Source of the DNA: Pseudaquidulcibacter sp041917055
GTDB taxonomy: Bacteria; Pseudomonadota; Alphaproteobacteria; Caulobacterales; Aquidulcibacteraceae
Direction of reading: 5' to 3'
NCBI GenBank assembly: GCA_041917055.1
Contig: JAYRYJ010000002.1
Location: 62,001-126,000, forward strand
DNA: 64,000 nt
Part shown: positions 25,398 to 33,875 of the stretch, piece by piece
Position numbering within the stretch: position 1 is the stretch's first letter
Layout of the letters: every line of letters starts with the position of its first letter
Program-made: the position numbers and the translations under genes
Notes under the pieces: model-generated
Told to the model about the DNA's origin: nothing
Seen by the model: only the letters and a program-made list of their open reading frames with translations
Database searches by the model: none

Positions 25398-25721
25398 ATG
25401 AGTGATATTCAGACCCAAATCGACAATCTTGTGAAATCCAAACCAATCGTCTTATTTATGAAGGGCGATGCGGATCAGCCAATGTGCGGTTTTTCTGCGA
25501 CCGTTGTGCGCATTCTTGATTTAGTTGGCGCAGAATTTACTGAGGTAAATGTTTTGCAAAGCATGGAATTGCGGGAAGGTATCAAAGAATATTCAAATTG
25601 GCCGACAATTCCGCAATTATATGTCGATGGTGAATTTATCGGCGGCTGTGATATTGTGCGCGAAATGTATGAAGCCGGCGAACTTTCCGAGCTTTTGAAA
25701 TCTAAAAACCTCGCTCAATAA
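25398..25721 (+). CDS. grxD: Monothiol glutaredoxin, Grx4 family
   Basis: The 107-residue protein has the CGFS active site at 30-33 (KGDADQPMCGFSATVVRIL), WPTIPQLYVDGEFIGGCDIV for the cis-Pro and glutathione-binding region, and the length of the Grx4/Grx5 family. These bind and transfer 2Fe-2S clusters, often with BolA; no bolA is adjacent here. AGGCGAAGGA lies upstream of the ATG. The rluD-like gene begins two bases after its stop. Confidence 0.95.
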   Translation: MSDIQTQIDNLVKSKPIVLFMKGDADQPMCGFSATVVRILDLVGAEFTEVNVLQSMELREGIKEYSNWPTIPQLYVDGEFIGGCDIVREMYEAGELSELLKSKNLAQ

Positions 25722-25722
25722 T

Positions 25723-26772
25723 ATGAATGAAGATGATGAAATTGCGGACGCGATTGATGACGCGCCTGAATTTCATCAAATTATTTCGCGCGATGCCGAT
25801 ATTGGCACGCGCCTTGACAAGTTTTTGGCAGATTCATTGCCCTTATTATCGCGTTCACGCATTAAAAACCTGATTGAAAAAGGTCTTGTTGCCATTAATG
25901 GGCGCCGCGAAACCAATGTATCGGCAAAGGTGAAGTCGCAAGGTTTGGAATATCAAATTCAAATCCCCGCCCCACCGATTTTCGACCAAGAACGTGACCC
26001 CGAACCGGAAAATATTCCGCTTTCAATATTTTATGAAGATGATCACGTTTTGGTGATTGACAAGCCAGCAGGCCTTTCCGTTCATCCCGCCCCTGGCAAT
26101 TGGACGGGAACTTTGGTCAATGCGGTTCTGTATCATTGCGGCGAAGATTTAAAGAAAATCGGCGCAATGGGCCGCCCCGGCATTGTTCATAGGCTTGATA
26201 TGGATACTTCTGGCGTGATGGTGGTTTGCAAATCGGCCCTTGCCATGACAAGCCTAGGTCATCAGTTTCAAAACCGCACGATTGATAGACTATATCACGC
26301 CTTTGTCATTGGCGAACCCAAAAAACCATGGGGCAAAGATGGTCGAATTGACGCGCGTATCGCGCGCGATACCCGCGATAGAAAGCGCATGGCAGTGGTT
26401 GCAAATGACGCGATTGTCGGGCGCAGTGCCGCCACAAATTACCACACTATGAAAACTTATGGTCGCGATAAATATGGCAAGCCTTTAGCGTCTTTAATTG
26501 AATGCAAATTGGAAAGCGGGCGCACCCACCAAGTACGCGTTCACATGGCGCATATAGGCTGTGCCCTTATCGGTGACATGGTCTATGGCAATAATAATTC
26601 GGGCCGCGCTTTGCTAAAATCATTACCAATCGAAGCGCAAATCACCCGCCAAGCATTACATGCCAAAACCCTGGCCTTCACCCACCCCGTCACCAGCGAA
26701 CGAATGAGCTTTGAAAGCGAGTATGCAGCGGATATTTTGGCGCTGGAACAAGTTCTAATTGGATTAAGTTAA
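25723..26772 (+). CDS. rluD: RluA-family 23S rRNA pseudouridine synthase, RluD-like
   Basis: A 349-residue synthase with an N-terminal S4 RNA-binding domain (~28-85, GTRLDKFLADSLPLLSRSRI) and the RluA catalytic motif GIVHRLDMDTSGVMVVCKSA with Asp159. LIECKLESGRTHQVRVHMAH is also typical. The S4 domain favours RluD (helix 69 of 23S rRNA) or RluC over RluA. An acidic extension of ~25 residues precedes the S4 domain. It is probably co-transcribed with grxD and followed by a bidirectional terminator shared with rpsD. Confidence 0.9.
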   Translation: MNEDDEIADAIDDAPEFHQIISRDADIGTRLDKFLADSLPLLSRSRIKNLIEKGLVAINGRRETNVSAKVKSQGLEYQIQIPAPPIFDQERDPEPENIPLSIFYEDDHVLVIDKPAGLSVHPAPGNWTGTLVNAVLYHCGEDLKKIGAMGRPGIVHRLDMDTSGVMVVCKSALAMTSLGHQFQNRTIDRLYHAFVIGEPKKPWGKDGRIDARIARDTRDRKRMAVVANDAIVGRSAATNYHTMKTYGRDKYGKPLASLIECKLESGRTHQVRVHMAHIGCALIGDMVYGNNNSGRALLKSLPIEAQITRQALHAKTLAFTHPVTSERMSFESEYAADILALEQVLIGLS

Positions 26773-26785
26773 AAGAATTAATTCC

Positions 26786-26822
26786 AAAAAAAAGCCCCGA
26801 ACCATTGGCGCGGGGCTTTTTT
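26786..26822. terminator. Bidirectional intrinsic terminator between rluD and rpsD
   Basis: AGCCCCG (26793-26799) and CGGGGCT (26811-26817) form the stem; an A-run on the left and a T-run on the right make it work on both strands for the two convergent genes. Confidence 0.85.
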
Positions 26823-26840
26823 CAAATCTTTTTGCTTCAA

Positions 26841-27461
26841 TTAAGATGCGTAATACTCGACGACCAAATTTGGTTCCATTACCGCGCCATAAGGCACTTC
26901 GGATAATTCTGGAACGCGAATATAAGTTGCTTTCATAGCAGCAGGTTCAAGCTCGATAAATTCAGGAACATCACGTTCAGCAGATTCAAGAGCTTCAAGA
27001 ACCAATGCCATAGTGCGTGATTTTTCTTTAACTTGGACAATGTCACCCGGTTTGCAACGATAAGACGGAATATTCACTTTCTTACCATTTACCAAAACGT
27101 GACCATGGTTCACAAATTGGCGCGCCGCGAAAACGGTTGGCACGAATTTAGAACGATAAACCACTGCATCAAGGCGTGATTCCAAAAGACCGATAAGGTT
27201 TTCCGCAGTATTGCCTTTCATGCGGTTTGCTTCTTCATAAAGACCCGCGAAATGCTTTTCGGAAATAGAGCCATAATAGCCTTTAAGTTTCTGTTTTGCA
27301 CGAAGCTGAAGACCAAAGTCAGACGGTTTACCGCTACGACCGGTTGGGCCATGCTGACCGGGCTTATAAGAACGCTTATTGACAGGAGATTTAGGACGAC
27401 CCCAAATGTTTTCACCCATACGGCGGTCGATTTTATATTTTGCGTTATGACGCTTAGACAT
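26841..27461 (-). CDS. rpsD: 30S ribosomal protein S4
   Basis: S4 is a primary 16S rRNA-binding protein. The 206-residue product begins MSKRHNAKYKIDRRMGENIW, has KLKGYYGSISEKHFAGLYEE, an S4 domain from ~95 (LLESRLDAVVYRSKFVPTVF, ARQFVNHGHVLVNGKKVNIP) and lacks the N-terminal zinc-finger cysteines. It stands alone rather than in the alpha operon, as usual in alphaproteobacteria. Confidence 0.98.
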   Translation of the reverse strand: MSKRHNAKYKIDRRMGENIWGRPKSPVNKRSYKPGQHGPTGRSGKPSDFGLQLRAKQKLKGYYGSISEKHFAGLYEEANRMKGNTAENLIGLLESRLDAVVYRSKFVPTVFAARQFVNHGHVLVNGKKVNIPSYRCKPGDIVQVKEKSRTMALVLEALESAERDVPEFIELEPAAMKATYIRVPELSEVPYGAVMEPNLVVEYYAS

Positions 27462-27632
27462 AATATACCTTTATTGACGTATCGGGTATTGCCCATGCAA
27501 TACAATAAAATGGCCGATTAACGTCACCCATATTTGAGGCAAGCCTCAAGAAGCGCGGCTTAAACCCAAAAAACGCCCGAAAGTCAAGTGAGATTGCTGA
27601 TAAAGGCGATAAAGCATATCCGATTTGGGAAA

Positions 27633-27971
27633 TTAATCCCCGCCCTCCCCGCGCAAATAATTTGCGTAATCCGGAGACGCAGCAATAATAGGAATCGCGA
27701 TAATTTCCGGTGTTTGATAAGCCGCATCTAATGTATCTGAAGCATGAATTTCTTTTATCCAAGTTTCAATTTTTGCATAATTTTCGGACTTTGCCTTTAA
27801 TTCCAAACGAATTTCGGTTTCTTCATTGGTTTCACCTTCCCATTTATATAGGCTTTTGACGGCTATTATGTGCACGCATTTTACAAGACCCGAATCTATC
27901 AATTCGTTTGCGATTAATTTTGCGTCGTCGGCATCCGAACAAGTTGTATGTATAATCATAAATTCTGACAT
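27633..27971 (-). CDS. cutA: Divalent-cation tolerance protein CutA
   Basis: The 112-residue protein from the ATG at 27969-27971 (MSEFMIIHTTCSDADDAKLI) has standard CutA1 length and motifs: CVHIIAVKSLYKWEGETNEE and ETWIKEIHASDTLDAAYQTP then EIIAIPIIAASPDYANYL. A longer in-frame extension upstream is not CutA-like and would overlap the divergent Lrp gene. CutA is a trimeric protein linked to copper tolerance with a still unclear role. It diverges from the Lrp gene across an 83-bp region with an 18-bp palindrome also found before the copper receptor gene. Confidence 0.92.
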   Translation of the reverse strand: MSEFMIIHTTCSDADDAKLIANELIDSGLVKCVHIIAVKSLYKWEGETNEETEIRLELKAKSENYAKIETWIKEIHASDTLDAAYQTPEIIAIPIIAASPDYANYLRGEGGD

Positions 27972-27982
27972 GCCCGCCCCCA

Positions 27983-28000
27983 TATTAGAAACCACTAATT
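27983..28000. promoter_or_regulatory. 18-bp palindrome between cutA and the Lrp gene
   Basis: TATTAG-AAACCA-CTAATT. The same design, TATTAG-N6-CTAATA, lies 16 bases before the TonB receptor start at 30573. A TATAAT at 28016-28021 is a likely -10 for the Lrp gene. Two matching sites around three adjacent genes suggest a shared regulator, possibly the Lrp protein encoded between them. Confidence 0.5.
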
Positions 28001-28054
28001 TGCAAAAGATTTGTCTATAATCTAAATAGCGCAATCCAAGATTAGGGCAAAGGC

Positions 28055-28537
28055 ATGGGCGCGCGCAAACCGAATAAATTAGATGCAATCGACAGAAAAA
28101 TTCTCAAGGAATTGATGGAACGCGCTGATATTCCTTTGGCGGAATTGTCAAAAAAAGTTGGCCTTTCACAAACCCCATGTTGGCAGCGCGTGCAAAAACT
28201 AGAGCAAAATGGCGTAATTACTAAGAAAGTTGCCATTGTCGATCCGCAAACCGTGGGTTTAGGTTTAACAGTTATTGTGGCGATTGAGGCCAATGAGCAC
28301 ACCGCCAATTGGCTTCATAAATTTACGACCTATATTTCGCGTCGCCCCGAAGTTGCCGAAGTTTTGCGCATGGCGGGCGATGTTGATTATATTTTGAAAC
28401 TTATCGTTCCGGATATGGCGTCTTATGACGTTTTTTACAAATCGCTTATTGATAATGTCCCGCTTAAAAATGTCTCGTCGCGCTTTGTGATGGAGACCAT
28501 CAAAAGCACGACGTTTTTGGCGATACCGAACGACTAG
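28055..28537 (+). CDS. Lrp/AsnC-family transcriptional regulator
   Basis: A 160-residue regulator with the AsnC helix-turn-helix (LDAIDRKILKELMERADIPL, AELSKKVGLSQTPCWQRVQK) and the C-terminal RAM ligand-binding domain (VLRMAGDVDYILKLIVPDMA). Typical members sense amino acids. It diverges from cutA and its end overlaps, tail to tail, the copper-receptor gene by four bases. Whether it controls these metal genes is an open inference supported by the paired palindromes. Confidence 0.92.
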   Translation: MGARKPNKLDAIDRKILKELMERADIPLAELSKKVGLSQTPCWQRVQKLEQNGVITKKVAIVDPQTVGLGLTVIVAIEANEHTANWLHKFTTYISRRPEVAEVLRMAGDVDYILKLIVPDMASYDVFYKSLIDNVPLKNVSSRFVMETIKSTTFLAIPND

Positions 28538-30573
28538 AAACCTATACCAACGCCGAAATAAACATATCTTCCGGGCGCGGGAATGCGCGCGCCTATTGCC
28601 AAATCACCGCCATAGGGCGCATTATTGACGCGGTTAATTCCTGAAAGATGCTCGGCATAATATTCATCGAACAGGTTTTCCACGCCAAAATTCACACCGA
28701 AATTCTCATTGAATTCATACCGGCTTTTGAAATTGGCAATTGCCCAGCCATCGGTTTTCAGCTCATTATTATATTTCGCAGTTTTATCCTGTTTTGCAGA
28801 TGCCTTGATTTCAAATAGGTTTTTCAGACCAAATGCCGCAAATTCCATACCGATTGTGCCCCGCAATGGCGCAATGCGATAAAGATTATCGCCATAAGTT
28901 TTATCCTCACCGCGTGCATAGGAAATATTGCCGTAAATGCTGGCTTTCTCACTCAATTGATAATCAAAATCGGCATTCAATCCATAAATTTCGGCCTTAA
29001 TATTTTGGAATTTAAGAACCGCATCAGAAGCCGTCGAAACCGCCACACCTTGAATATAATCGTCAATTCTATTGAAATAGATTGAAGGTTCAATTTGCAA
29101 TGCCCCAAAGCGGATTTTTGAAGACAATGCGATTTGACGCGAAATTTCGGGTTTTAGATCAAGATTTCCTAAATAATTGCGCCCATCGGCAAGGCCGTAA
29201 GTTGAGGATGGTGACCATAAATAACGTTCGACCAAGCTTGGGGAACGGGTTTTTTGCGCCAAACCCAATTCAAATTTCAAATTTTGGGAGAGCGCATAAG
29301 AAGTCGCCAATGTGAAATCAAAATTATAATCGCGGCGGAATTTATTTGCCGAATTGAATGCATCTTTTGCCGCATTCTCAGTCATCATCATAACATATTG
29401 AATTGGCCCCATATCGGTTTCCAAAGTTTCAAAACGCGCACCCAAAACAAGGCGCAATTTTTCACCGATTTTATTGTCATATTCGGCATAGAGCCCAATT
29501 CTATCGCGCGTGCCATCATTAAACATATCGCGTTTCATGCCGTTAGAAAGGCTTTCCTGATAGACATCAAATTTATTATAATGCCCGTCTGTACCGATTT
29601 TGAGATTGGCAGAACCGACCGCCATATCAAGACCCAAAGCAAAGCCCAAATCGTCACTTTCAGCAGGCGCAATCATGCGCATATTGGCAGGTGTTGCGGT
29701 GCGCAATTTATTATTATCCATAATATGATCGATTTGGTGGCTGAAAACACGCCCGCTTAAACGCCCGATTTCTAAATCACGAACAAAGCCAAGTTTTATG
29801 CTTTGCGCATCATCAATTGCCATATCCATCCCTAGCGCGGGCGTTCCAACATCGCGTGACCATTGTTTGGCAATCCCCAAACCCCATTGTGTGTCGCCGA
29901 TTTGAAATTCGCTATCCAAACCGATTTTACTGGATTTATAGCGAGTTAAGGCCGCCACGCCGCCAGAATATTTCAAATCATCGCCTTTATTGGCATTAGC
30001 ATTGATGCGAAATGCAATTTTTTCAAAACCGATATTGGTGGATAATGAGACATCATAACCGTCATTCGCGCCCAAATAACGCGCATCAAATTGCCCGGAT
30101 AAATCCATATTGCCATTTGCAGAAAATTGCGGTGCGATTGTGTTTATGGTGACCGTTCCGCCAATAGAATCGCCGCCAGAAACCACCGAAGTAATACCCG
30201 CCGCAATTGCGATTTTGTCGATGTTTTGCGCATTCACATAATGCATGGGTGGGTCCATGTGATTGGGGCAACCGGGGGTAATTTCCATGCCATCGATACG
30301 AATTTTCACACGATCTTGTGATAGGCCATTTAATTGCACAATGCCTGTTTGGATACCATTATGGATAATTGCCGCACCTGCGGTATTATTGAGGATTGAG
30401 GCGGCGTCAATCACGCTATCATTCTTAATTTCCTGTGGCTTTGCCAAATTTTCACTGGGCAGGTTTGGTCGTGCCGCCGAAATTACGACCACTTCTTTGG
30501 TTTCATCACATAAGGCAATTGCCGGAATTGAGGCACTTAGTAAAAGTGCCGCGATTAATAATTTTTTTGACAT
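28534..30573 (-). CDS. TonB-dependent outer-membrane receptor, OprC/NosA copper-receptor-like
   Basis: A 679-residue receptor with a signal peptide (about 1-22), a TonB-box-like EVVVISA at 27-33, a plug domain (~45-160) and a 22-strand barrel ending in YVYFGVGIGF. The plug has EITPGCPNHMDPPMHYVNAQ, with Cys102 and Met106 in the CxxxM arrangement used by OprC/NosA receptors to bind copper; the CPNHMDPP string is their trademark. Substrate assignment rests on that motif. It is next to cutA and an Lrp regulator and has an 18-bp palindrome upstream. Confidence 0.88.
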   Translation of the reverse strand: MSKKLLIAALLLSASIPAIALCDETKEVVVISAARPNLPSENLAKPQEIKNDSVIDAASILNNTAGAAIIHNGIQTGIVQLNGLSQDRVKIRIDGMEITPGCPNHMDPPMHYVNAQNIDKIAIAAGITSVVSGGDSIGGTVTINTIAPQFSANGNMDLSGQFDARYLGANDGYDVSLSTNIGFEKIAFRINANANKGDDLKYSGGVAALTRYKSSKIGLDSEFQIGDTQWGLGIAKQWSRDVGTPALGMDMAIDDAQSIKLGFVRDLEIGRLSGRVFSHQIDHIMDNNKLRTATPANMRMIAPAESDDLGFALGLDMAVGSANLKIGTDGHYNKFDVYQESLSNGMKRDMFNDGTRDRIGLYAEYDNKIGEKLRLVLGARFETLETDMGPIQYVMMMTENAAKDAFNSANKFRRDYNFDFTLATSYALSQNLKFELGLAQKTRSPSLVERYLWSPSSTYGLADGRNYLGNLDLKPEISRQIALSSKIRFGALQIEPSIYFNRIDDYIQGVAVSTASDAVLKFQNIKAEIYGLNADFDYQLSEKASIYGNISYARGEDKTYGDNLYRIAPLRGTIGMEFAAFGLKNLFEIKASAKQDKTAKYNNELKTDGWAIANFKSRYEFNENFGVNFGVENLFDEYYAEHLSGINRVNNAPYGGDLAIGARIPAPGRYVYFGVGIGF

Positions 30574-30588
30574 TTTCCCCTCATCAAA

Positions 30589-30606
30589 TATTAGTTTTTG
30601 CTAATA
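30589..30606 (-). promoter_or_regulatory. 18-bp palindrome before the copper-receptor-like gene
   Basis: TATTAG-TTTTTG-CTAATA, arms perfect over six bases, 16 bases upstream of the receptor ATG. It matches the cutA/lrp palindrome at 27983-28000 in both arms except the last base. Confidence 0.5.
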
Positions 30607-30785
30607 GAGACACCGAGAGGCGCGCAAAACTGGACATTTTGCCTTGGACAATGCGTCCATGGGGCGGCTTGTCGCATTTTGACAAGCGCAAGACAAAGAA
30701 ATTTAAAAATTCACTTTTCCATCAATTTTGCGTCATCAAAACCTGCGAATTTTGAAATAGCCAGAAATGGTAACAGGAGGTCAAA

Positions 30786-30968
30786 ATGTCCGACATTGCA
30801 GAAGACGTAGTAGAAATTATTGAAGAGCTTAATGAAGACACTGGTGTTGTTCTTTCGGATTCAGATGAAATCGACAATGAAGTTGAAGCCGATTCCGACG
30901 AAGAGTCTGAAGGTGAAGACGATGGCGATGATTCCGAAGAAGACGGTGAACCTCAATCCGACGAATAA
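30786..30968 (+). CDS. Small, extremely acidic protein of unknown function
   Basis: A 60-residue protein in which about half of all residues are Asp or Glu, starting MSDIAEDVVEIIEELNEDTG and ending in an almost pure acidic/serine tail (EESEGEDDGDDSEEDG). There is no basic residue at all, giving a very low isoelectric point. The ribosome binding site AGGAGG at 30776-30781 is the strongest in the window and a clean terminator follows, so it is a real and probably well-expressed gene. Possible roles are nucleic-acid mimic, divalent-cation buffer or chaperone-like tail; none is proven. Confidence 0.72.
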   Translation: MSDIAEDVVEIIEELNEDTGVVLSDSDEIDNEVEADSDEESEGEDDGDDSEEDGEPQSDE

Positions 30969-30992
30969 ATAACAATATTCCCCTTAAAAACT

Positions 30993-31029
30993 CGCCGCCT
31001 TATCCCCAGAAAGGCGGCGTTATTTTTTT
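30993..31029 (+). terminator. Intrinsic terminator after the acidic protein gene
   Basis: CGCCGCCTT (30993-31001) and AAGGCGGCG (31011-31019) form the stem and TTATTTTTTT follows. It isolates the acidic-protein gene as its own transcription unit. Confidence 0.88.
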
Positions 31030-31078
31030 GTCATAAAACTATCAAAACGCCGTCAAAATTTGCCTTTAGGATTCGCTC

Positions 31079-31204
31079 ATGGAAGATTTAATTGAAACCG
31101 ACGAAATCCTAGTATTCCTCGCTAAACGCCTAAAATCGCGCGATGCGATTTATGAATTATCGGATAAGGAAAAAGAAGAAATTTTGGAGACCGAGGCTGC
31201 TTAG
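31079..31204 (+). CDS. Possible 41-residue acidic protein
   Basis: ATG at 31079 preceded by AGGA eight bases upstream; the translation is MEDLIETDEILVFLAKRLKS then RDAIYELSDKEKEEILETEA, ending AA. It is amphipathic and helix-prone. It lies just past the terminator of the acidic-protein gene and overlaps the rlmN stop codon tail to tail. Composition is protein-like but the length gives little statistical support. Confidence 0.4.
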   Translation: MEDLIETDEILVFLAKRLKSRDAIYELSDKEKEEILETEAA

Positions 31205-32334
31205 GCTTTCTCCGCCTTAATCTCGCTCGCGCGCTTTTTCTTGGATTCGGAGCGCAATTGCCCGCATGCCGCCAAAATATCCGAACCCCTTGTGCGCCTT
31301 ATTGGGGCGCTATAACCCGCATTAAAAATCATTTCCGAAAACGCCTTTATATGTGGCTTTGACGAGCATTTATATTGCGAGCCGGGCCAAGGATTAAACG
31401 GTATCAAATTAATTTTTGACGGAATGCCTTTTATAAGTTTCAATAATGCCTGCGCATCTTCAATACTATCATTCACGCCTTCAAGCATGACATATTCAAA
31501 CGTCACACGCTTAGAATTTGATAAATCGGGATAAGAACGAATTGCCGTAAATAGTTCCGACAATGGGTATTTCTTATTAATTGGCACTAAAACGTCACGC
31601 AATTCATCATTTGTGGCGTGTAAAGACACCGCCAACATAACGCCCATGCGCCCCAATCTGTCCATTTCCGGCACGATGCCCGAAGTTGAAACGGTTATAC
31701 GTCTGCGTCCGATTGCGATGCCCTCGTGATGAGACAATATTTCAATCGCGGTTTCGACATTATCGAGATTGTATAATGGTTCACCCATGCCCATAAAGAC
31801 AATATTGGTGATTTGGCGTTCTTCAAACGGTGTGGGCCATTCGCCCAAATCATCGCGTGCGATAATTAATTGCATCACAATTTCTTGGGCCGTCAAATTA
31901 CGCACCAAGGTTTGCGTTCCGGTATGGCAGAAAGTGCAATTCAATGTGCAGCCAACTTGAGAGGAAACACACAAAGCACCGGAACGCGCAACATCGGGAA
32001 TATAGACAATTTCAATCTCAATCCCCGGCGCCGTGCGAATAAGCCATTTTCTTGTGCCGTCTTTGGAAACCAATCGCTCCAAAACTTCGGCGCGTTCAAG
32101 CGTGAAATTCTCTTTTAGTCTGGCACGCAATTCCTTTGCCATATCGGTTATGACGTCAAAATCCTTGATTCCATAATGATAAATCCAACGGAAAAGCTGT
32201 TTGGCACGCATATTTTGCATTTTTTCTGGCACGCCAATTTCATTCATTTTCTCTTTCAATTGCCCAAGATTAAGCCCGACCAGACTTTGCAATTTGGTTT
32301 CGGCTTTGGGTGCATTTTCGAGAATTAAAGTCAT
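31201..32334 (-). CDS. rlmN: Dual-specificity 23S rRNA/tRNA adenine-C2 methyltransferase RlmN
   Basis: A radical-SAM enzyme methylating A2503 of 23S rRNA and A37 of some tRNAs. The 377-residue protein has the CxxxCxxC cluster motif at Cys129, Cys133, Cys136 (VGCTLNCTFCHTGT), an N-terminal helical domain (~20-90), NIVFMGMGEPLYN and ITVSTSGIVPEMDRLGRMG, and the near-C-terminal Cys in DILAACGQLR that forms the methyl-carrying intermediate. A basic tail follows. It appears monocistronic. Confidence 0.96.
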   Translation of the reverse strand: MTLILENAPKAETKLQSLVGLNLGQLKEKMNEIGVPEKMQNMRAKQLFRWIYHYGIKDFDVITDMAKELRARLKENFTLERAEVLERLVSKDGTRKWLIRTAPGIEIEIVYIPDVARSGALCVSSQVGCTLNCTFCHTGTQTLVRNLTAQEIVMQLIIARDDLGEWPTPFEERQITNIVFMGMGEPLYNLDNVETAIEILSHHEGIAIGRRRITVSTSGIVPEMDRLGRMGVMLAVSLHATNDELRDVLVPINKKYPLSELFTAIRSYPDLSNSKRVTFEYVMLEGVNDSIEDAQALLKLIKGIPSKINLIPFNPWPGSQYKCSSKPHIKAFSEMIFNAGYSAPIRRTRGSDILAACGQLRSESKKKRASEIKAEKA

Positions 32335-32377
32335 ATCGCGCGTTTAACAGATTGATGCGAATTTGGCAAAAATGAAT

Positions 32378-33304
32378 TTATGCCCTTAAAGAAGTTTGGG
32401 CTCTAAGCACATTATTCATTAAGCCATTCGCGACATTTCCATAATTCGAAATCGCGTTTTTGACGGTTTGATAGGCCAATTCTTGCCGGGTTTGCGCTAG
32501 CTCATTCTCTTTTGCAACTTTACCCATATCAGCATCAGTCAATGAAGAAATCGAGGTTTCAATTCTATCTATGGCTTTGGTCGCGACTTCGCTTAGATTT
32601 GCAAACATATTCCTATTTGCCGCATGGGTGGCAACTGTTTGCCCCCAGGCATTAAATGCGCCCTTGAAATAATTGATTGCATTATCTACGGCGGTTGAAT
32701 TCGGAAGGTATAATTCACTGGTTGTGCCATTAAAATCAATAGACCCGCCATATCCGGTAAAATTATAATTAGGCGCACTATAAGTCCAGCCGACTGTATG
32801 GTGGTGAATTGCAGTAGGGTAATCGTAGAAGCTAACTGAGCCAGTTGGTAGATTTACAGTTGCAGTCAAAGGATCGGTTGACCAATAATCATAAATCGGG
32901 TCGTTTACGTCATGCCAATTTGTGTTAAACATTAGGCACATCTCTGCAAATGCGGCTTTTGCTTCTTCTTTATGTGCATTGAACGTAGTTGTATTGCTCG
33001 CACCCTTCATTGCGATAAGTGCATTCATCAATTGCGGATAAATACTCTCGCCTTCGTATTGCTTGATAGCCTGCCGTGAATCGGCGGTCATTGTGCGAAT
33101 ATCAAGCCATTGCTTTGCACTTTCCCAAGCGACTTTGTCAGAGTTTAATGCTGTGACCCTTGCGTATGATGCGCCATCGTCTTTCACGCTCACCGCTTTT
33201 TTGCCGGTTGCAATTTGTTGCGAAGTTTTGGAAACACTTTGTTCGGCTCTCTGCGCCGTTCTTAAAGCTAGTGAAACTGATGAAGATGACATGCCGCTAA
33301 TCAT
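32378..33304 (-). CDS. Flagellin-like protein
   Basis: About 308 residues. The N terminus (SKTSQQIATGKKAVSVKDDG, ARVTALNSD) and C terminus (SSLTDADMGKVAKENELAQT then RQELAYQTVKNAISNYGNVA) match the D0/D1 coiled-coil ends of flagellin. The middle (about 110-235) is unusual: rich in Trp, Tyr and His (DYPTAIHHHTVGWTYSAPNY) where flagellins are normally poor in these. No other flagellar gene is adjacent. The start is uncertain: ATG at 33304, an in-frame TTG at 33310 and an ATG at 33292 are possible and none has a strong ribosome binding site. It may be a minor or specialised flagellin. Confidence 0.78.
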   Translation of the reverse strand: MISGMSSSSVSLALRTAQRAEQSVSKTSQQIATGKKAVSVKDDGASYARVTALNSDKVAWESAKQWLDIRTMTADSRQAIKQYEGESIYPQLMNALIAMKGASNTTTFNAHKEEAKAAFAEMCLMFNTNWHDVNDPIYDYWSTDPLTATVNLPTGSVSFYDYPTAIHHHTVGWTYSAPNYNFTGYGGSIDFNGTTSELYLPNSTAVDNAINYFKGAFNAWGQTVATHAANRNMFANLSEVATKAIDRIETSISSLTDADMGKVAKENELAQTRQELAYQTVKNAISNYGNVANGLMNNVLRAQTSLRA

Positions 33305-33530
33305 TGGCAAGCACTTTGTAAATTCGGAAATGCAATTTTGAACCCGCGAAAACAGTTTCGCTGGTGAGTTTTTCTATAAAAACTTCTTCAAAAACAAACA
33401 CTTTTTGTGTTTCCTTTGCAATTTTCCTATTAACCGCCAGATTTTTTCTTTTGGTTCTTTCAGAAATAATAGCAAAGTCATACAAAATTGAGGTAAAAAT
33501 CCTTGGTAAAATTCTGATTAATTCGAGATT

Positions 33531-33851
33531 TCAAAACTGGCTTTCAGGTATTGTCACGACCAAACCGTCCAAATCTTCATTGACCACGATTTGGCAAGAA
33601 AGGCGTGAATTTGGTTGAACGCCATCGGCGAAATCCAACATGCTTTCTTCCATTGAACCCATTGGATTAAGTTTTGAAAGCCACGCATCATCAACATAGA
33701 CATGGCAGGTCGCGCACGCACATGCGCCACCGCAATCGGCATCAATCCCCGGAACATTGTGTTTGGTAGCGGCTTCCATGACGGTTCCGCCATTATTCGC
33801 CTCTATTTCGTGGGTTTTGCCATTATGCTCAATGAAAGTAATTTTTGCCAT
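33531..33851 (-). CDS. 2Fe-2S ferredoxin, adrenodoxin type
   Basis: A 106-residue ferredoxin with cluster ligands Cys40, Cys46, Cys49 (DADCGGACACATCHVYV) and Cys86 (SRLSCQIV), the C-x5-C-x2-C-x36-C spacing of adrenodoxin/FdxVI proteins. These donate electrons to P450s or to Fe-S assembly. A gene for a matching FAD-dependent reductase is immediately upstream with a 24-bp gap, so the pair probably forms a reductase-ferredoxin chain; the terminal acceptor is not in the window. Confidence 0.93.
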   Translation of the reverse strand: MAKITFIEHNGKTHEIEANNGGTVMEAATKHNVPGIDADCGGACACATCHVYVDDAWLSKLNPMGSMEESMLDFADGVQPNSRLSCQIVVNEDLDGLVVTIPESQF

Positions 33852-33875
33852 TTTTACCTGCCTTCGCGCCTTATA

